This document shows positions 9,393 to 18,552 of a stretch of DNA of 64,000 nt, one piece after another. Made by a program: the position numbers and the translations under genes. The stretch is from Shewanella livingstonensis (GTDB lineage Bacteria > Pseudomonadota > Gammaproteobacteria > Enterobacterales > Shewanellaceae): contig NZ_CP034015.1 in the NCBI RefSeq assembly GCF_003855395.1, positions 3,172,001 through 3,236,000 on the forward strand, in the 5' to 3' direction. The notes under the pieces are model-generated. The model made no database searches. It worked only from the letters and a program-made list of their open reading frames with translations, and was not told the origin of the DNA. How positions within the stretch are numbered: position 1 is the first letter of the stretch; every line of letters starts with the position of its first letter.

Positions 9393-10558
9393 AACCACTC
9401 CTTGTTTCGCCATTGCTCGAGTGGACTATCTATTGGACTAAGACGGTTTTCCCAACATTGTAGGCTTAAATCAACCGCTTGCTCTGCTGTAATAACTGCA
9501 GTTTTATTGGGTCCCGTCATAGCTGATTTTCGGCTCAGTAATAGCAGTACCGCAGCCAAAGTAGCCGTAATACTGCTTAGTGCTTGCTCAATCATGGTGC
9601 GCGACATTAATGCTGTGAGCTCATTTGCCAAATAAGGTTGTTTTTCGCGCCATAACAGCGCAAGAATTTCATTAGGCAACTCAGCCTGACCTACCTTTGC
9701 ACCAGAAAAACCGTCTAATATCGTAGGAATAGAGAAGCTCGATACCTCAGTATGCTCTGCTTGTCCGTTGACGACCGTTATCGTGGTCGACACTCTTGGA
9801 TTACATTCTGTTTCGCCTTGTAAACCTTTAAAAATAGCAACACTGCCGCGATGGTATTCACCTTTAGCAAATAAGATCTCGCATATACTTTGATGCAGAC
9901 TATCTAAGCCTGGATGAAAATAACTGCGCAGACTGATCGACGCATTAGCCGGGTTAATACACCGCGCTGCGGTTTGAATTAAACTGCGTAATCCTAATTC
10001 TTGATGTAATTGACGACACTCATCTAACACTGGCGCTAAATCACCCGCGCGTACATACACAATATTATCTGACAGCAACGCAGCATTAGCACTTTGCGGT
10101 GAAGTACAACAAGCTATATTCAATGTATCTAAGCAAGATTCAACATGGCGGCGATGTGGTAACGCTAGGCTATCGCCATGCAACATGACACGAACACCTT
10201 GACTCGCCAATAATTTTGCTACCAATAATAACCAAGGCAACTGTTCGCGCTTGCCCGCATACACAGGCCAATCAATATCAACCGCTAATGAACGCCAACC
10301 TTCGTCTAGGGTATGGCGTAAACCAGCCACCATTCCAGCCACTTCTTCTGTCGTTTCACCACGAACGCGCATTAACATCATGGCACTTGCCATCTGAGCA
10401 CGGGTTGCTTTTCCTTTAGCAAAACCTTCAAGCAATAAGCTGGCCTCGGCAAACGTTAACGTCCGCGAGCCTTTCTCACCCTTACCCAGGGCTTTTATTA
10501 ATAACCGAAAATCAAACTCATCTGCTGATGTCAGGGTTAACTCGCCAATTTTAGGCAT
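9380..10558 (-). CDS. TrpD2/YbiB-like glycosyltransferase-family protein
   Basis: About 392 residues from the ATG at 10558, which overlaps the cobA stop (ATGCCTAA); a longer frame to 10654 would overlap cobA by more than 100 bases and is less likely. The fold is that of anthranilate phosphoribosyltransferase: an N-terminal helical domain (LTFAEASLLLEGFAKGKATRAQMASAMMLMRVRGET) followed by an alpha/beta part with HGDSL. YbiB/TrpD2 proteins are paralogues that do not make tryptophan and bind nucleic acids in E. coli. Homologues are often labelled glycosyl transferase family and lie in nitrate-assimilation operons of Shewanella and Pseudomonas; their role there is unknown. Confidence 0.75.
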   Translation of the reverse strand: MPKIGELTLTSADEFDFRLLIKALGKGEKGSRTLTFAEASLLLEGFAKGKATRAQMASAMMLMRVRGETTEEVAGMVAGLRHTLDEGWRSLAVDIDWPVYAGKREQLPWLLLVAKLLASQGVRVMLHGDSLALPHRRHVESCLDTLNIACCTSPQSANAALLSDNIVYVRAGDLAPVLDECRQLHQELGLRSLIQTAARCINPANASISLRSYFHPGLDSLHQSICEILFAKGEYHRGSVAIFKGLQGETECNPRVSTTITVVNGQAEHTEVSSFSIPTILDGFSGAKVGQAELPNEILALLWREKQPYLANELTALMSRTMIEQALSSITATLAAVLLLLSRKSAMTGPNKTAVITAEQAVDLSLQCWENRLSPIDSPLEQWRNKEWLCAV

Positions 10559-11444
10559 ATAGAGCCTCATACTTATCAGCTGGCAATGATGAAGAAAAAT
10601 CAATATCGTCGAGTAAAGAGCTAAGCTGTTGCCCGACAGTGACCACTTCGCCAATAATGATTAATGTTGGCCCAGAGTCCTTAATAGTCAACGCTGCATC
10701 TGCCATAGAATCAACTGTTGCATAAGTGACAATTTGGTTTGGTCTACCGCCATTGGTAATAAATGCCACTGGCAAATCAGCGGCACATTGGGTATCGAGT
10801 AACCCTAGCGATATGCCAGCCGCTTGTTCTTTACCCATATAAAAAACTAACGTTGACTGGGCTGCGAGTAAAGCTTGCCACTGTGCGGGTGCAGCGGCAT
10901 TGTCGGTATCGGTCATTTTTGTGCCTGTAATCAGGGTAACGCTACGAGCCATTCCACGAAAAGTCAGTGGAATACCCGTGCTAGAAGCACAACCTAACGC
11001 AGCGGTAACACCGGCAATAAACTGCGAACGGATCCCCTGCTCTGCCAAGTAAAGTGCTTCTTCAGAGCCGCGGCCGAAAATATGCGGATCTCCGCCTTTT
11101 AAACGCACGACTTTTAGTCCTTGTTGTGCCAATTTAAGTAATAACGCATTAATATCATCTTGCTTAACACTTGGCTGGCCACAACGTTTACCCACAAAGT
11201 GGCGCTGACAAGATGGCGTCACCAAGGTTAGAATATCGCTGCTCACGAGGCTGTCAAAGACTAACGCATCTGCTTGGGCGACAATTCGCGCCGCCTTAAT
11301 GGTCATCAAATCCAATTGCCCACAGCCGGCGCCAACAATAGCAACTTGGCCAGCTTGCAGTTCGCTTGTAGGTAATCCATCCGTTATACAACCTACAGAG
11401 TTAATTGGCTGATGACCTTTTATCATTGCATCTACGCTATTCAT
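10551..11444 (-). CDS. cobA: Uroporphyrinogen-III C-methyltransferase (siroheme synthesis)
   Basis: 297 residues, a SUMT of usual length with about 25 extra N-terminal residues. Signatures are VGAGCGQLDLMTIKA near residue 37, DALVFDSLVS, the RLKGGDPHIFGRGSEE loop and the GIPLTFRGMARS region that ends the active site, all typical of CobA/CysG-C. It methylates uroporphyrinogen III twice with S-adenosylmethionine to give precorrin-2, the precursor of the siroheme that NirB needs. Its start codon overlaps the nasA stop (TAATG), so it is translated with the nitrate reductase. Confidence 0.95.
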   Translation of the reverse strand: MNSVDAMIKGHQPINSVGCITDGLPTSELQAGQVAIVGAGCGQLDLMTIKAARIVAQADALVFDSLVSSDILTLVTPSCQRHFVGKRCGQPSVKQDDINALLLKLAQQGLKVVRLKGGDPHIFGRGSEEALYLAEQGIRSQFIAGVTAALGCASSTGIPLTFRGMARSVTLITGTKMTDTDNAAAPAQWQALLAAQSTLVFYMGKEQAAGISLGLLDTQCAADLPVAFITNGGRPNQIVTYATVDSMADAALTIKDSGPTLIIIGEVVTVGQQLSSLLDDIDFSSSLPADKYEALYA

Positions 11445-14245
11445 TAGGCAACGTCCTCTTCTACTGCATGTTGATGTTCAATTTCTGTGTACGATAATGC
11501 TTCCTGCCAACTTTGCTTGGCACACTGCTTTACTTCACTATGACAACTACCACATTGACGTCCGCAGCCTAATAATGATTGAGTGTTATCTAATGCCTGC
11601 GCAAAACTGATGTTGGCGATACCATCACTCATCACCTGATCATTAAATTGGTCATTCATTTGCTCGCTAATTTGATCTTCGGTCACAGCGGTACAAGCAC
11701 ACACTAATGGGCTATTTCCTGCTTTTATTTGTTGGTGTAATTGTTTAATCAGCTGGTTATCTACAGGTTTACCAATAAACGCATTCATCTGAGTTAATGC
11801 GACATCCACTTTAGTGTCAGATAACAACTTCAATGCTTTCAGTAAGCCTTTATCCATATTGCATTGAATATGTAAATGTTGACAGCCTAGCGTTAATGTC
11901 CATTTAAGTGAGTATTGCGTTGCTTGATAAGCAAAACCATCTTCAGCGTTCATAAAGCCAATATGATGACATAAGCCATTTTCAAGGGTTTGAGCCACTT
12001 GCCAATGTAATCCTTGTGCCGATGGATCGTGCTGGCCAAATACCATGCCTTGTAGTGCTAACTCAACAGACGATAACGTCACCGGTTGACACTTAAATCC
12101 AGGTTGTTTTGATACCGGATCAACTCGGGCATCTAGTGCCTGATTCACCCCTTTTGTCATAGAGAACTGCGCCGACCAATGCATTGACATCGACGCCATA
12201 TTAATAGGCATATCGTCATCGATAACGGCGCGAGCCATAGTAAATGCTGACGGAAAATGAGCGGCTGTCGAATCTACTGAGTTTGAATTAACTGCAGCTT
12301 GAATGCGTACTAAACCACCATCGGTTAAAGAGAACTTTTGTAACTGCGATGAATGTAAATGAATAACTGGCTCAGGAATGCTGGCACGTAAACTGGCGAT
12401 ATGTCCGGTACGAGTCATGGTATGCCACTGATCGCGACTACGACCGCTATTGAGTAACAGGGTGTTATGGGTTAATGGTAGCTCCGCTGAATTAACAGAC
12501 AAAGGTGTTATAAAAGGCGCAACGAACTCAGCTTTACCGCTTGCAGTAGCAAACACGCCATCACTGAAAACCCGCTCACCTTGTTGACCAATCTGCGAAG
12601 TAGAAGCGATAGGCCACTGGGTTGGCAGTAACGCATCATACTGCCCTTTTGATAAGCTGGCTAAGCCAGTTAAATCAAATACTTTGTTGGGAAACTGTTG
12701 TTTTACTCGAGCTGACAAGGTAGCAAATTCATTAAAGATACTGGCGCTATCATCAAAATAAAATCCATGGAAACCCATTTTTTGTGCCACTTGACTGACC
12801 GCCCACCAATCGGCTTTGGCTTCACCTTTGGGTGTAATAAATCCACGTTGGCGGGTAATAGTGCGTTCACTGTTGGTGACGGTACCGCATTTCTCTGACC
12901 AACCTTGCGCTGGCAATAACACGTCCGCAAGCTTAGCTGTATCTGAATCAGGGCTAATTTCAGATACCACTACAAAAGGGCAATCAGCTAACGCTTTGGC
13001 TATTTTGTCACTATTAGGTAACGACACCACTGGGTTGGTACCCATAATCCAAATCGCTTTAATTTTGCCCTCGGCAAGGGCATCAAACATCTCTACTGCT
13101 GCTAAGCCTTTTTGCTCGGCTACGCTGTCGGTTTGCCAGAAATCGGCTAATAACTGACGTTCTAAGTCTGAAAATCCCATATGACAGGCTAACTGAGTCG
13201 CTAAACCACCCACCTCACGCCCTCCCATCGCATTAGGTTGCCCTGTTAGCGAAAAGAAACCACTTCCTGGCTGTCCAATTTGGCCTAATGCAAGATGACA
13301 GTTAATCATCGCATTTGTCACATCGGTGCCTATGGTTGATTGATTAACGCCCTGACAAGATGCCGTAAGTACTTTTTTATGACCCGCGACTAATTGATAA
13401 AACTCAGTAAGCTCGCTAACAGGTATTCCCACTTGATTTGCGAGCTCGGCTAAATTTTTACTTAATTTTTGTGCTTGGGATACAACCGAATCGAAACCCT
13501 CGGTATGTGCCGTAATGTAAGCGTGATCAACACAATTTTGATCGGCTAAATAACCCAGTAAACCATGAAATAACGCCAAATCGGCGCCCGGTTTAATCGC
13601 TAAATGTATGTCAGCTTGTTTTGCGGTGGCAGTTGATAAAGGATCTATCACCACTAAACGGGCATTATTGGTTTTTTTAGCCGCTAATATTCGTTGAAAA
13701 AGCACCGGATGAGTCCACGCCGTATTAGCACCGACTAACACGATGACTTCTGCTTGTTCTAAGTCATCAAAGCAGCCTGGGACCACATCTTCACCAAAAG
13801 CGCGCTGCATAGCGCTAACCGCTGATGACATACATAAACGAGAGTTGGTATCTATATTGGCGGTTTTTAAAAAGCCCTTGGCAAATTTGTTGGCAACATA
13901 ATAATCTTCGGTGAGTAATTGTCCTGAAAGATAGAGTGCCACCGAATCTGGGCCATGGTCTGCAATGGTTTGCGCAAAAGTTTCAGCAATTAAGGTGCTC
14001 GCCTTGTCCCAATCAAGTGGCATACCAGAACGAAGTGTAGGGTAACGCAGTACATTGGGTTGGGCTAAACTGTCGAGTAATCGCTCGCCTTTAGCACATA
14101 AATGCCCTTGGTTAGCAGGATGGTTAGTATCGCCAATCAATGTTAAATCAGCCACATCGACATCAATCCAATCAGCTTTAGTCGAAGACACGCTAACACC
14201 GCACCCAACACCACAATAAGCACAACTAGACTGGATTGCTGACAT
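11444..14245 (-). CDS. nasA: Assimilatory nitrate reductase, large catalytic subunit
   Basis: The 933-residue molybdopterin protein opens with the [4Fe-4S] motif CAYCGVGCGVSV and a fourth cysteine in LCAKGE (about residue 51), then the Mo-bis-MGD domains (SRLCMSSAV, SCQGVNQSTIGTD, MGTNPVVSLPNSD). A molybdopterin-dinucleotide-binding domain follows (RDQWHTMTRTGH). The C-terminus carries a BFD-like [2Fe-2S] domain (CACTAVTEDQ, LLGCGRQCGSCHSE, about 835-900), typical of assimilatory NasA enzymes. There is no signal peptide, so it works in the cytoplasm, reducing nitrate to nitrite for NirBD. It leads the gene string nasA-cobA-trpD2-nasT. Confidence 0.94.
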   Translation of the reverse strand: MSAIQSSCAYCGVGCGVSVSSTKADWIDVDVADLTLIGDTNHPANQGHLCAKGERLLDSLAQPNVLRYPTLRSGMPLDWDKASTLIAETFAQTIADHGPDSVALYLSGQLLTEDYYVANKFAKGFLKTANIDTNSRLCMSSAVSAMQRAFGEDVVPGCFDDLEQAEVIVLVGANTAWTHPVLFQRILAAKKTNNARLVVIDPLSTATAKQADIHLAIKPGADLALFHGLLGYLADQNCVDHAYITAHTEGFDSVVSQAQKLSKNLAELANQVGIPVSELTEFYQLVAGHKKVLTASCQGVNQSTIGTDVTNAMINCHLALGQIGQPGSGFFSLTGQPNAMGGREVGGLATQLACHMGFSDLERQLLADFWQTDSVAEQKGLAAVEMFDALAEGKIKAIWIMGTNPVVSLPNSDKIAKALADCPFVVVSEISPDSDTAKLADVLLPAQGWSEKCGTVTNSERTITRQRGFITPKGEAKADWWAVSQVAQKMGFHGFYFDDSASIFNEFATLSARVKQQFPNKVFDLTGLASLSKGQYDALLPTQWPIASTSQIGQQGERVFSDGVFATASGKAEFVAPFITPLSVNSAELPLTHNTLLLNSGRSRDQWHTMTRTGHIASLRASIPEPVIHLHSSQLQKFSLTDGGLVRIQAAVNSNSVDSTAAHFPSAFTMARAVIDDDMPINMASMSMHWSAQFSMTKGVNQALDARVDPVSKQPGFKCQPVTLSSVELALQGMVFGQHDPSAQGLHWQVAQTLENGLCHHIGFMNAEDGFAYQATQYSLKWTLTLGCQHLHIQCNMDKGLLKALKLLSDTKVDVALTQMNAFIGKPVDNQLIKQLHQQIKAGNSPLVCACTAVTEDQISEQMNDQFNDQVMSDGIANISFAQALDNTQSLLGCGRQCGSCHSEVKQCAKQSWQEALSYTEIEHQHAVEEDVA

Positions 14246-14286
14246 ACATCTATCCTTTCACATTAACAATTTCATGATTAGATGAC

Positions 14287-14303
14287 TGCGAAAGCCGTGC
14301 CAA
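14287..14303 (-). promoter_or_regulatory. Sigma-54-type promoter for nasA operon
   Basis: The minus strand reads TTGGCACGGCTTTCGCA, matching the -24/-12 consensus except for one base in the -12 part, with the required ten bases between GG and GC. It lies 42 bases upstream of the nasA start, leaving a leader too short for an attenuator. Confidence 0.7.
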
Positions 14304-14490
14304 AAAGTTAACATGCTGATTTACAATAGAAATAGAAATTCAGTTAAGTTTATTACATCAACATTTGCGCAACAAAAGTGCATAGCTGCGCCCTAATATT
14401 GCGCATCTTATTGAAATAGATAGTATTTACCTACTCACAAAGAGGTATTAATTTCAATTTAACAAGAGAAATGTTTGAAATCTAGAAACA

Positions 14491-14518
14491 AAAATACCGA
14501 CAAAGATGTCGGTATTTT
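14491..14518 (-). terminator. Rho-independent terminator of cctA
   Basis: A perfect 12-base stem (AAAATACCGACA with TGTCGGTATTTT) around the loop AAGA, followed by T-rich sequence, lies 16 bases past the cctA stop. It is symmetric enough to act in both directions. Confidence 0.85.
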
Positions 14519-14534
14519 GTCTATTAACGATAGC

Positions 14535-14870
14535 TTATTTTGCAGTACGACCATCATCGTGACATGTATCACATGTTGGCTTTTCGCCTACTTTAGCTTC
14601 ATGTGGTGCATGACAATCTGCACACATCAATACACCATCATGCGGCTTATGGTTTTCATCCATTTCAGCAAGTGTGCCATGGCAACTTTGACATTGTTCA
14701 AATTCATATGCGCCATCTTTAGATGGCTCACCATCGGCGTGACAGTTTTCACAGCCACCCATTTCAACGTGAAACTCTGCGAGCGTCTCATCAGCAGCAA
14801 ATGATGCAGAAGACATCATCATTACCGCAAAACCAGCCGCAAACAATGCGCTTAGTAGTTTATTGTTCAC
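14535..14870 (-). CDS. cctA: Small tetraheme cytochrome c, periplasmic
   Basis: The 111-residue precursor has a signal peptide ending near SASFA-ADE (residue 25) and exactly four CXXCH heme sites: CENCH, CQSCH, CADCH and CDTCH. Mature size of about 86 residues fits the Shewanella small tetraheme cytochrome (STC/CctA), an abundant periplasmic electron carrier between CymA and terminal reductases or outer-membrane conduits. Spare histidines (for example in [14 protein letters not shown] and CHAPHE) can supply the second axial ligands. It is a monocistronic unit with its own terminator. Confidence 0.93.
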   Translation of the reverse strand: MNNKLLSALFAAGFAVMMMSSASFAADETLAEFHVEMGGCENCHADGEPSKDGAYEFEQCQSCHGTLAEMDENHKPHDGVLMCADCHAPHEAKVGEKPTCDTCHDDGRTAK

Positions 14871-15186
14871 TATTCATTCCTCCAATTTAGTGCACCCCCG
14901 CGTTCTTTTAATCTGACGCGGATCATCACACTGCAACACGACACTTTACTTATGGGGTTGTTTAACTATCAGTTTACAAATCAACCAAAATTGACCAGTA
15001 AGTATGAAGATAGTTAATCAATGTCATTTAAGCAAAATTAATTTAGATTGGGTAATGATAGCAGTGCTCGTTGCTTGAATATGTGCGCTACATCATGTAA
15101 CTCAATGGTTTTTAGTCAACAAGTCAACTTGCCATCAGAAAAAAGCTAATACAGCAAAGGCTAATGTTTAATCAATTTACTGCTAA
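14871..15186. other. Intergenic region upstream of cctA
   Basis: About 316 bases without a gene, AT rich, presumably with the cctA promoter. I see no convincing CRP, Fnr or other operator by eye. Confidence 0.4.
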
Positions 15187-15213
15187 TAAAAAGCCCCAAC
15201 TAATATTGGGGCT
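15187..15213 (-). terminator. Rho-independent terminator after the thioesterase/dehydrogenase pair
   Basis: An eight-base GC-rich stem (AGCCCCAA with TTGGGGCT) is followed on the minus strand by TTTTTATT, about 40 bases after the dehydrogenase stop. Confidence 0.85.
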
Positions 15214-15254
15214 ATGTTGATGTAATCATATTTTACGACAATGGCTAGTTAATA

Positions 15255-16130
15255 TTAACTGCGAGACTTTTCTAAGCGTGCTAGCAAGCTAGACGTATCC
15301 CAGCGGTTACCTTTCATCGCTTGTACTTCAGAATAAAACTGATCGACTAACGCCGCTACAGGTAAATGACTACCATTTCGACGGGCTTCATCAAGTGCAA
15401 TACCTAAATCTTTGCGCATCCAATCAATAGCAAAGCCAAAATCATATTGACCTTCCCACATGGTTTTATAACGGTTTTCCATCTGCCAGCTCTGCGCGGC
15501 ACCTTGACTGATAACGTCGATCACTTTCAAGCCATCTAAGCCAGCACTTTTAGCAAAATGAAGTCCTTCGGCTAAGCCTTGAACCACACCAGCAATACAG
15601 ATTTGATTAACCATTTTAGTTAATTGTCCCGAACCAACAGGTCCTAACAATTCAGCACAACGACTATAAGCAGCTATAACAGGCTTAACCGTATCAAAAT
15701 GGGCTTGGTCACCCCCCATCATTACCGTTAACGCACCATTTTCGGCACCAGCTTGGCCACCAGAAACCGGCGCATCTAAAAAGGCAATATTAAGTGATTG
15801 CATGTGCGCGGCAATTTCACGTGCAACATCAGCAGAAGCTGTAGTGTGATCAACCAAAATGGCGCCGGCATGCATACCGTGCACTACACCTTGCTCACCT
15901 AACACAACCTGGCGTAAATCATTATCATTACCCACACAGGTAAACACAATGTCTTGACCTTGAGCGGCATCTTTAGGTGTGTCAGCCGACTTACCGCCAT
16001 ATTGTGCAACCCACTGGGCCGCTTTCGCCCCGGTACGGTTATAAACAGTAACGTCATGACCCTGCTTAACCAAATGTCCCGCCATCGGGAACCCCATAAC
16101 GCCTAAACCAATAAATGCTACCTTGGCCAT
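15255..16130 (-). CDS. NAD(P)-dependent beta-hydroxyacid dehydrogenase (3-hydroxyisobutyrate dehydrogenase / tartronate semialdehyde reductase family)
   Basis: 291 residues, normal for the family. It has the Rossmann motif VAFIGLGVMGFPMAGHL at residues 4-20, the substrate signature DAPVSGGQAGA near 118, the catalytic-lysine segment GQLTKMVNQI near 168 and the cofactor-end KDLGIALDEAR near 239. These enzymes oxidise or reduce small beta-hydroxy acids with NAD(P). Substrate cannot be told from sequence alone; GarR-like names are often used. It lies 13 bases after a thioesterase gene and probably shares its transcript. Confidence 0.85.
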   Translation of the reverse strand: MAKVAFIGLGVMGFPMAGHLVKQGHDVTVYNRTGAKAAQWVAQYGGKSADTPKDAAQGQDIVFTCVGNDNDLRQVVLGEQGVVHGMHAGAILVDHTTASADVAREIAAHMQSLNIAFLDAPVSGGQAGAENGALTVMMGGDQAHFDTVKPVIAAYSRCAELLGPVGSGQLTKMVNQICIAGVVQGLAEGLHFAKSAGLDGLKVIDVISQGAAQSWQMENRYKTMWEGQYDFGFAIDWMRKDLGIALDEARRNGSHLPVAALVDQFYSEVQAMKGNRWDTSSLLARLEKSRS

Positions 16131-16143
16131 GATTTCCCCTTAT

Positions 16144-16632
16144 TTATTCAACTGAAGGTTTAACGTGAGCTTCCATTTCGGCACCGATACGTTTACGCAT
16201 ATCCATCAATCTCAATGCACTATCACGTAAGCGAACATCATCTGCTGTGGCTGGTATCCATTCAGGAACAGAAGTAGGATGACCTTCGTCGTCTACAGCA
16301 ACCATAATCACAATACAATGCGTGGTTAAATGACGTTCCGACTCTTTAGGATCGCCGGCTTTAACGTCAATAGCGATGTGCATAGATGTCGTACCGGTAT
16401 AAATAACTTTGCCCGTGACTTCGACAATATTCCCCACATGAATAGGCTTAACAAATCGAATACCGCCAGCATATACCGTAATGCAGTATTTACCACTCCA
16501 TCCTGCTGCTGCGGCATAGGCGGCCAAATCAATCCATTTCATTACAGCACCGCCGTGTACCTTACCGCCAAAATTGACATCTGCAGGTTCAGCCAAAAAA
16601 CGTAATGTAAGCTGTCTATCTTTACCGGCCAT
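16144..16632 (-). CDS. Acyl-CoA thioesterase, hotdog fold
   Basis: 162 residues with the hotdog thioesterase pattern of the YciA/acyl-CoA hydrolase group: NFGGKVHGGAVMKWID near residue 20 (helix and active site), GGIRFVKPIHVGNIVEV near 55 and a conserved VDDEGHP tail. Such enzymes hydrolyse acyl-CoA to free acid and CoA in the cytoplasm. It sits between fabF and the dehydrogenase gene; a strong terminator separates it from fabF at 16712-16738, although fabF lies downstream on this strand order only by position, not transcription. Confidence 0.82.
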   Translation of the reverse strand: MAGKDRQLTLRFLAEPADVNFGGKVHGGAVMKWIDLAAYAAAAGWSGKYCITVYAGGIRFVKPIHVGNIVEVTGKVIYTGTTSMHIAIDVKAGDPKESERHLTTHCIVIMVAVDDEGHPTSVPEWIPATADDVRLRDSALRLMDMRKRIGAEMEAHVKPSVE

Positions 16633-16711
16633 AAAGCCTCCAAGTCATCGCAGGATGTATCGAAAGTTAACGATACACTTTGTATTAATACAAAAAAAGC
16701 ATTAAAGACAC

Positions 16712-16738
16712 AAAAAAAGCGCCATCGGCGCTTTTTTT
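16712..16738 (-). terminator. Bidirectional-looking hairpin between fabF and thioesterase
   Basis: A7 GCGCC ATC GGCGC T7 forms a short GC stem flanked by A and T runs, just past the fabF stop and ahead of the thioesterase gene. It is the likely end of the fab operon. Confidence 0.85.
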
Positions 16739-16751
16739 TATTCAATAATCA

Positions 16752-17993
16752 TTAATCCATTTTCTTAAACAGTAGTGATCCATTAGTACCACCAAAGCCG
16801 AATGAGTTACATAAAGCATAATCAAATTTATGACGACGAGAAGTATGGGCAACAAAATCTAAGTCGCAACCTTCATCCGGATTATCTAAGTTTATCGTAG
16901 GCGGTACATGTTGATCGCGCAGCGCAAGTAAAGTAAAAATCGCTTCTACCGCACCTGCAGCACCTAATAAGTGTCCGGTCATAGATTTAGTCGAACTGAC
17001 CAGCACTTCATAGGCATAGGGGCCAAATACCGATTTAACAGCTGCAGCTTCAGCTTTATCACCGGCATGGGTTGATGTGCCATGGGCATTAATATATCCC
17101 ACTTGCTCTTTTTCAATTTGCGCATCATTAATGGCATTAACCATTGCAGCCGCAGCGCCTGCACCATCACTTGGTGGTGATGTCATGTGGAATGCATCAC
17201 CACTCATACCAAAACCGACTAATTCACCATAAATATTAGCACCGCGGGCTTTAGCTCGCTCATACTCTTCCAACACAATGACACCAGCGCCATCGCCAAT
17301 AACAAAGCCATCACGGTCTTTGTCCCAAGGGCGACTTGCTGCTGTTGGATTGTCATTACGAGTAGATAATGCTTTAGCAGCACTAAAACCAGCCACCCCT
17401 AAAGGGCTAGTAACATCTTCAGCACCACCGGCAACCATCACATCCGCATCACCATAAGCAATAGTACGTGCAGCAAAACCAATATTATGTACACCAGTAG
17501 TACACGCCGTGGTAACAGCAAAATTAGGGCCTGTCATGCCATACATGATCGACAAATGGCCAGCAATCATATTAATAATGGTACTTGGAACAAAAAACGG
17601 TGACACTTTACGTGGCCCACCATTTAATAAAGCGGAATGACCTTGCTCAATGAGCCACATACCACCCATTCCAGCACCAATAGCAGTTCCTATACGAGCT
17701 GGGTTCTCTTGGCTCATATCTAGGCCAGAATCTTTTACTGCTTGAATACCTGCAGCCATACCGTATTGGATAAATAAATCCATTTTACGGGCATCTTTTT
17801 TGGTTAGATATTGTTCGATATCAAAATCTTTGACTGAACCGCTAAAACGAGTGCCATACTCACTAGCATCAAACTTAGTAATAGGAGCAATACCACTTTT
17901 ACCAGCCAATAAGGCGTTCCAAGAAGACTCAACATCATTACCCACAGGAGTCACAAGTCCAAGACCTGTGATGACGACACGACGTTTAGACAT
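16752..17993 (-). CDS. fabF: 3-oxoacyl-ACP synthase II (KAS II)
   Basis: 413 residues from the ATG at 17993 ([12 protein letters not shown]); an in-frame GTG three codons earlier overlaps the ribosome site AAAGGTG and is less likely. The catalytic triad is visible: Cys in [10 protein letters not shown] (about 164), His in [11 protein letters not shown] (about 304) and His in [10 protein letters not shown] (about 341). It condenses malonyl-ACP with acyl-ACP and controls cis-vaccenate formation, so it affects membrane fluidity in the cold. It is the last gene of the fab block, 162 bases after acpP and beyond a strong terminator, so it probably has a promoter of its own. Confidence 0.97.
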   Translation of the reverse strand: MSKRRVVITGLGLVTPVGNDVESSWNALLAGKSGIAPITKFDASEYGTRFSGSVKDFDIEQYLTKKDARKMDLFIQYGMAAGIQAVKDSGLDMSQENPARIGTAIGAGMGGMWLIEQGHSALLNGGPRKVSPFFVPSTIINMIAGHLSIMYGMTGPNFAVTTACTTGVHNIGFAARTIAYGDADVMVAGGAEDVTSPLGVAGFSAAKALSTRNDNPTAASRPWDKDRDGFVIGDGAGVIVLEEYERAKARGANIYGELVGFGMSGDAFHMTSPPSDGAGAAAAMVNAINDAQIEKEQVGYINAHGTSTHAGDKAEAAAVKSVFGPYAYEVLVSSTKSMTGHLLGAAGAVEAIFTLLALRDQHVPPTINLDNPDEGCDLDFVAHTSRRHKFDYALCNSFGFGGTNGSLLFKKMD

Positions 17994-18110
17994 GATATTC
18001 ACCTTTAAATAAAATCTGCCACGATGCCATTATTGCGATATAGCTAAAGAAGTATAAGGAAGGATGTTCTAATGCAATTAAATGGAACGAGCGTTTACAA
18101 ATACTTTAAA

Positions 18111-18144
18111 CAAAAACAGGCGGCATAAATGCCGCCTGTTTTTG
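18111..18144 (-). terminator. Rho-independent terminator after acpP
   Basis: A near-perfect 15-base stem (CAAAAACAGGCGGCA with TGCCGCCTGTTTTTG) around TAAA starts 11 bases after the acpP stop. It would limit read-through from acpP into fabF. Confidence 0.92.
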
Positions 18145-18155
18145 TGAATTCTTGA

Positions 18156-18389
18156 TTACTGATTCTTAGAAACGTAATCGATCGCTGCTTGAACAGTAGT
18201 GATCTTTTCAGCTTCTTCGTCAGGGATCTCGGTATCAAACTCTTCTTCTAGAGCCATAACCAATTCAACAGTGTCTAGAGAATCAGCGCCTAAATCGTCT
18301 ACAAAAGAAGCAGCTGATTTAACGTCTTCTTCTTTAACGCCAAGTTGTTCGATGATGATTTTCTTTACACGTTCTTCGATGTTGCTCAT
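18156..18389 (-). CDS. acpP: Acyl carrier protein
   Basis: 77 residues, acidic, nearly identical in pattern to E. coli AcpP, with the phosphopantetheine serine in GADSLDTVE (about residue 37). It carries growing acyl chains for the neighbouring Fab enzymes and for lipid A and biotin precursor synthesis. It lies between fabG and fabF, as in E. coli, and is followed by a strong terminator. Confidence 0.98.
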   Translation of the reverse strand: MSNIEERVKKIIIEQLGVKEEDVKSAASFVDDLGADSLDTVELVMALEEEFDTEIPDEEAEKITTVQAAIDYVSKNQ

Positions 18390-18552
18390 TAGTTTTCTTT
18401 CCTATTCAAATTACGCACTTGCGTAAGATTGCGAGTAGTTTATTCGAATTAGATAACAATGCAAGCTTAGATTTTGTGGTCTAACCACAAAAAATAACAT
18501 TGAATTATCACTAACACTGACTCAAATGAAGGTAGTTGCCCACCTATCGCTC

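Noticed and set aside
14475..14804. Plus-strand frame of 109 codons opposite cctA
   Set aside because: Antisense of a gene with four heme motifs and a signal peptide.
16542..16745. Minus-strand frame of 67 codons upstream of the thioesterase
   Set aside because: It includes the fabF terminator hairpin and overlaps the thioesterase in another frame.
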